Shown here: piece by piece, positions 41,697 through 45,094 of the stretch
How positions within the stretch are numbered: the first letter of the stretch is position 1
How the letters are laid out: every line of letters starts with the position of its first letter
DNA from: Aliarcobacter sp.
GTDB taxonomy: Bacteria; Campylobacterota; Campylobacteria; Campylobacterales; Arcobacteraceae
Direction of reading: 5' to 3'
Length of the DNA: 45,094 nt
Assembly (NCBI GenBank): GCA_028688995.1
Contig: JAQTXB010000019.1
Coordinates: forward strand, 1 to 45,094
Translations under genes and position numbers: made by a program
The notes under the pieces: generated by a model
The model's input: the letters and a program-made list of their open reading frames with translations, nothing else
Databases searched by the model: none
Told to the model about the DNA's origin: nothing

Positions 41697-42086
41697 ATGG
41701 AAACAAATAGCTATATTGAACCTGTATACTTAATCTCAGCAGTTGCAGAGATTTTAAGTATTCATCCTCAAACTCTTAGACAATATGAAAGAGAGGGCTT
41801 AATCAAGCCCTCTAGAACAAATGGAAAAATAAGACTCTACTCTCAAAAAGATATTGACCATATAAAATATGTGTTAACACTTACAAGAGACCTTGGTGTT
41901 AATTTAGCAGGAGTTGATGTTATTCTACAACTCAATCAAAAAATTGAAACTTTAGAAAATGATATTCATATTTATAAAACAAAAATTAAAAGTATAAATA
42001 ATCTCTCTGTAGTTCCAGATACAAAAGCTTTAGTTGTTCAAAAAACATCTTTTGATATGGTAATTATAGAAAAATCTAATAAATAG
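41697..42086 (+). CDS. hspR: HspR, MerR-family heat-shock repressor
   Basis: 129 residues. MerR-type helix-turn-helix and wing: ILSIHPQTLRQYEREGLIKP then GKIRLYSQKDID, followed by LGVNLAGVDVILQLNQKI and a coiled coil. This is the characteristic HspR pattern. It represses chaperone operons by binding HAIR sites, usually with help from a chaperone. The operator before cbpA predicts autoregulation. Confidence 0.93.
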   Translation: METNSYIEPVYLISAVAEILSIHPQTLRQYEREGLIKPSRTNGKIRLYSQKDIDHIKYVLTLTRDLGVNLAGVDVILQLNQKIETLENDIHIYKTKIKSINNLSVVPDTKALVVQKTSFDMVIIEKSNK

Positions 42087-42101
42087 TCTTTGGGACTATT
42101 T
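42081..42101 (+). terminator. Hairpin over the hspR stop
   Basis: AAATAGTC and GACTATTT pair around TTTGG. The stem includes the TAG stop. There is no T-run after it, so termination is probably partial. Confidence 0.35.
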
Positions 42102-42121
42102 ATAAAACTAAAAAAAAATTC

Positions 42122-42163
42122 TTGACTTAGGTCATTCTCTCCAAAAAAATTATTAATTATAAT
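42122..42163 (+). promoter_or_regulatory. Promoter region of the winged-helix gene
   Basis: TATAAT at 42158-42163 lies 42 bases before the ATG. TTGACTTAGGTCAT at 42122-42135, a near-palindrome, is too far upstream (30 bases) to be the -35 and may be an operator. Confidence 0.4.
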
Positions 42164-42205
42164 TCCTTAAAATTTAAAATAATAAAAAAAAGAGAATTAT
42201 ATAAA

Positions 42206-42610
42206 ATGAATAAATTAATAAAAACACAATATTTCACACCAAAAGAGTTTGAAAATTTAAGTCCAAAGTTTATAGAAAATATGTTACATAATGAAGTACC
42301 ATTTATTGTATCTACTAATATTCAATTAGAAGAAGGTTTTAGTTGGGTAGTTGCAACTTCAAAACTATTAAAAGAAAATAATGAATCTATATCAACGATT
42401 GATTTAACAAAAATTGAAACAAAATTCCTAAAACTATTAATTGAAAATAAAAATAATATTGTAACTTATGATGTAGTAAAAGAAAATATTTGGAAAACAA
42501 AAGATATGAGTATTTTTACAATGAGAAACTTTGTAAATAAAATAAGAAATAAAACATATAAAAGTATTATAAAAAATAAATCAGGATATGGTTATATAAT
42601 AGAAATATAG
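42206..42610 (+). CDS. OmpR-type winged-helix DNA-binding protein
   Basis: 134 residues. The C-terminal ~75 residues match the Trans_reg_C winged helix: IDLTKIETKFLKLLIENKNN, VTYDVVKENIWKT, FTMRNFVNKIRNK and SGYGYII. The N-terminal half is not a complete receiver domain; it is half the normal size and has no acidic pocket. It probably is a standalone regulator or the DNA-binding rest of one. AGAGAA Shine-Dalgarno. Targets unknown. Confidence 0.75.
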   Translation: MNKLIKTQYFTPKEFENLSPKFIENMLHNEVPFIVSTNIQLEEGFSWVVATSKLLKENNESISTIDLTKIETKFLKLLIENKNNIVTYDVVKENIWKTKDMSIFTMRNFVNKIRNKTYKSIIKNKSGYGYIIEI

Positions 42611-42689
42611 GAGAGAACTTTAAAATCTATTATACTTTTTTCTTTAAAATAGGATACAATTCTAAAAAGTAAATTAAGTAAAGTAGAAT

Positions 42690-43013
42690 ATGAAAAATAA
42701 AGTATTTAAACTTATCCCCATTGTATCAATTGTGGTGTTTTATTCCCTATCAGGTTTTGAAAAAAAAGAAATAAATAGTTACAAAAATAGTGATTTTAAA
42801 ATAGAACAATTAGAGATAAAACACCTAGCTTCAGAAGAACTTCTTGGAAAAATTGCAAATCATGAAATAGAAAATAGCTGGATTAATGCCTCTATTATTT
42901 CAGTTGAAAGAAACAGTTCTAATTCTAATTGGATTGTTGTTTTTAAAAATAATGAGAATAATGCAAAAGAAAAAGAATTAAATATCTTTATTGATTATAA
43001 TAAGCTAATATAA
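42690..43013 (+). CDS. Hypothetical exported or membrane-anchored protein
   Basis: 107 residues. N-terminal hydrophobic segment (KLIPIVSIVVFYSLSG) is a signal peptide or anchor. The remainder is polar (YKNSDFKIEQLEIKHLASEE, then NWIVVFKNNENNAKEKELN) and may form a small periplasmic domain. No family recognised. Confidence 0.6.
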   Translation: MKNKVFKLIPIVSIVVFYSLSGFEKKEINSYKNSDFKIEQLEIKHLASEELLGKIANHEIENSWINASIISVERNSSNSNWIVVFKNNENNAKEKELNIFIDYNKLI

Positions 43014-43027
43014 TTTTTAGAGCTTAT

Positions 43028-43103
43028 TGGCGACCCCAGCATGATTCGAACATGCGTGTTCTGGAGGAAATCCAGACGTCCTTGGCCACTAGACGACAGG
43101 GTC
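43028..43103 (-). tRNA. tRNA-Glu (anticodon TTC)
   Basis: 76 bases on the minus strand including encoded CCA. Acceptor GACCCTG pairs with TGGGGTC; D-arm GTCGTCTAGTGGCC is typical for Glu; anticodon stem TCTGG/CCAGA encloses ATTTCCT, giving anticodon TTC; T-arm GCATG-TTCGAAT-CATGC. All stems close. Confidence 0.96.
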
Positions 43104-43163
43104 ATTTTTTTGAAGAGTAGGATTATATTTTAGTTTGAGTTTATTTTTGCTTAAAACTATTGA

Positions 43164-43607
43164 TTATCGCACTATCTTCATTGTTTTTTTTGAAAGTTTT
43201 ATTATTGTTGATGCTTTCGTCTCATAAAAACTTCTTTTATCTTCCACAACTATATTTGCTCCAATTATTGCAAAATCTTTATCAAAGCTTTCACCTGTTT
43301 TATTTGCTGATGTTGAATACAAAATATTGAATTTATGTATAAAATCATAAAAATCAGAATCTTTACTTACAACTCTAAATGACTTTGTATTTGGATAAAT
43401 GAAAGTTGTTTTTTTACTATTTCTAACTCTCTTTCTAAAGTTTTTTGGCACTCTTGTATATTGAGTTAAAGTCTTAAAAGAATCAACTGTATGAAGTATT
43501 TTTTTTGATGTTGGTCTTTGTTTTATCAAAGAGAGTTTCTCATCATTTAAAGATGAGAAACCCACTGTTGTATCTGTTTGAACTAGATAAACTAAAGAAG
43601 AATCCAT
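43164..43607 (-). CDS. YrdC/Sua5-family-like protein, short form
   Basis: 147 residues. VYLVQTDTTVGFSSLNDEKL at the N terminus, KQRPTSKKIL (the Lys-x-Arg...Lys loop), and YSTSANKTGES near residue 95 follow TsaC/Sua5/YciO. Full TsaC is about 190 residues, so this copy is short, as commonly seen in Campylobacterota. The family makes threonylcarbamoyl-AMP for t6A in tRNA. It follows carB after six bases and probably shares its transcript. Confidence 0.8.
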   Translation of the reverse strand: MDSSLVYLVQTDTTVGFSSLNDEKLSLIKQRPTSKKILHTVDSFKTLTQYTRVPKNFRKRVRNSKKTTFIYPNTKSFRVVSKDSDFYDFIHKFNILYSTSANKTGESFDKDFAIIGANIVVEDKRSFYETKASTIIKLSKKTMKIVR

Positions 43608-43613
43608 GAGTTC

Positions 43614-45094
43614 TTAATCGTTTAAGAATTCTTGGATTGATTTAGGAGTTGAAACATCATTTGTTTTTAAAACTTTGATTGCTTCAACTGCTGCATTCGC
43701 AGCTGCAACTGTTGTAAAATATGGAACATTCATTCTAAGAACTGATCTTCTAATATTTTTACCATCATCTTTTGATGACTCTTTTGCTTCACTTGTATTA
43801 ATAGCCATAGAAATATCACCATTTGTAAGTAAATCTATGATATTTGGTCTTCCTTCACTAACTTTTAATACTTTTTCACACTCAACTCCAGCTTCACTTA
43901 TAATAGTATAAGTTCCACCAGTTGCAACGATTGTAAAGCCATTTTCAGTTAAACCTTTTGCAATACTTGGAGCAAATTCTTTATCTAAATCACATAATGA
44001 AATAAATACTTTTCCACCTTTTGGAAGGTCATTTTTTGCAGCAGTTTGTGATTTAGCAAAAGCCATTCCAAAGCTATCAGAAATCCCCATAACTTCACCA
44101 GTTGATTTCATTTCAGGACTTAATAATAAATCAGCCCCTGAAAGTTTATTAAATGGGAATACAGCTTCTTTAACAGCCACGTGACCTTTTAATTTTGGTT
44201 TTAATACGCCATTTCCTTCTGTTACAATATCTTTATCATAAACAGCCAATGCAGCTCTTAAAGTTTCACCCCACATAACTCTAGTTGCAACTTTTGCAAG
44301 TGGCATACCAGTAGCTTTTGATACAAATGGAACTGTTCTTGAAGCTCTTGGATTTACTTCAATTAGATAAATTTCACCTTTGTGAATTGCATATTGAGTA
44401 TTCATAAGTCCTACAACACCAAGACCTAATGCCATTTCTTTAGTTTTTGTTTCTAATTGTTTAATTAAATCATCACTGATTGAAATTGGAGGTAATGAAC
44501 AAGCTGAATCCCCTGAGTGAATACCAGCTTCTTCGATATGTTGCATAATTCCACCAATATAAACTTCTTTTCCGTCACAAATACAATCAACATCAAGCTC
44601 AATTGCTCTATCTAGGAATTTATCAATTAAAACTGGTGCATCATTTGAAACTGAAACTGCTTCATCCATATATTGTTTTAACTCTTCAGTTGAATAAACA
44701 ATTCTCATTCCTCTTCCACCAAGTACGAAAGAAGGTCTAACTAATACTGGATAACCAATTTTTTCAGCGATTTCAATAGCTTCTGTTACTTCTACAGCTG
44801 TTCCATTTTCAGGTTGTAATAATCCAATATTTTCAACAAATGCTGAGAATTTTTTTCTATCTTCTGCTAAATCAATAACTTCAGCAGTTGTTCCTATGAT
44901 TTTTGCCCCTGCTTTTGTTAAAGCATTTGCAAGTTTTAAAGGAGTTTGTCCACCAAAATGTACAATCACACCATCTGGATTCTCTTTTTCAACTACACTT
45001 CTTACGTGTTCAAAATCGATTGGTTCAAAATATAAAACATCTGAAGTATCATAATCTGTTGATACAGTTTCAGGGTTGCAGTTATACATAATTG
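43614..45094 (-). CDS. carB: Carbamoyl-phosphate synthase large subunit, C-terminal half (partial)
   Basis: The frame runs off the right edge; about 493 of the usual ~1085 residues are present. NCNPETVSTDYDTSDVLYFE opens the second half, followed by the second ATP-grasp domain (YPVLVRPSFVLGGRGMRIVY; IEVNPRASRTVPFVSKATG) and the C-terminal MGS-like allosteric domain (GFTIVATGGTYTIISEAG). It makes carbamoyl phosphate for pyrimidines and arginine. The gene runs toward the yrdC-like gene and tRNA-Glu. Confidence 0.96.
   Translation of the reverse strand, partial: IMYNCNPETVSTDYDTSDVLYFEPIDFEHVRSVVEKENPDGVIVHFGGQTPLKLANALTKAGAKIIGTTAEVIDLAEDRKKFSAFVENIGLLQPENGTAVEVTEAIEIAEKIGYPVLVRPSFVLGGRGMRIVYSTEELKQYMDEAVSVSNDAPVLIDKFLDRAIELDVDCICDGKEVYIGGIMQHIEEAGIHSGDSACSLPPISISDDLIKQLETKTKEMALGLGVVGLMNTQYAIHKGEIYLIEVNPRASRTVPFVSKATGMPLAKVATRVMWGETLRAALAVYDKDIVTEGNGVLKPKLKGHVAVKEAVFPFNKLSGADLLLSPEMKSTGEVMGISDSFGMAFAKSQTAAKNDLPKGGKVFISLCDLDKEFAPSIAKGLTENGFTIVATGGTYTIISEAGVECEKVLKVSEGRPNIIDLLTNGDISMAINTSEAKESSKDDGKNIRRSVLRMNVPYFTTVAAANAAVEAIKVLKTNDVSTPKSIQEFLND

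Noticed and set aside
1..45094. CRISPR array
   Set aside because: No regularly spaced repeats of 24-40 bases were seen; the repeats present are few, long and irregular.

Overview
The window is a very AT-rich bacterial chromosome segment that reads like Campylobacterota of the Arcobacter/Aliarcobacter type. The hints are the cbpA-hspR pair, histidine kinases with an AHQWRQPLN H-box, very low G+C, and the short, diverged housekeeping proteins. This placement is inferred from protein style, not from a marker gene.

Layout. (1) 1-5841: a tight operon holding the C-terminal end of a two-partner secretion exoprotein (TpsA), two phage-tail-collar (Mdp-like) proteins, a TPR protein fused to a divergent PRMT-like methyltransferase, and the TpsB outer-membrane transporter. 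(2) 5842-9730: a mobile patch with several small minus-strand genes separated by integron-type attC sites. I see no integrase, so it is a CALIN-like cassette array, and it is bracketed by an exact 82-bp direct repeat. (3) 10113-19416: a TetR-controlled minus-strand operon (KAS II, MFS, Fe-dependent alcohol dehydrogenase, SDR, RND adaptor, RND pump) with the divergent regulator. Three TTGAC-N6-GTCAA operators overlap a clear sigma70 promoter, and a related ~80-bp repeat lies on each side of the block. (4) 19560-29540: a second accessory region with another single integron-like cassette (a nuclease-like gene), a KAP-type P-loop NTPase, two overlapping DUF262 (GmrSD-like) genes, decayed small ORFs, an orphan RelB antitoxin and a complete MntA/HepT toxin-antitoxin pair. 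It ends in a hairpin and a piece that looks like the 3' end of a tRNA. (5) 29647-33723: a complete dltC-D-X-B-A D-alanylation operon, including a 46-codon dltX-like gene, unusual in a Gram-negative. (6) 34055-45094: an acyltransferase-3 protein, an L,D-transpeptidase operon with an MnmC-like FAD oxidoreductase and a rhodanese-like protein, a CheY/CheC/histidine-kinase module, cbpA-hspR behind a HAIR-like operator, a winged-helix protein, tRNA-Glu, a YrdC-like protein and the 3' part of carB.

The strongest unexpected signal is the cassette system. In three cassettes the 7-base sequence at the cassette's 5' boundary is the exact reverse complement of the R'' box of its own attC site (GTTAGCT/AGCTAAC, GTTATAT/ATATAAC, GTTGTGC/GCACAAC). 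That is what integron recombination of circular cassettes predicts. Two unrelated cassettes also join the same R element at the same junction. The second notable feature is the TPS operon, in which a possible protein-modifying enzyme and collar-domain proteins sit between exoprotein and transporter.
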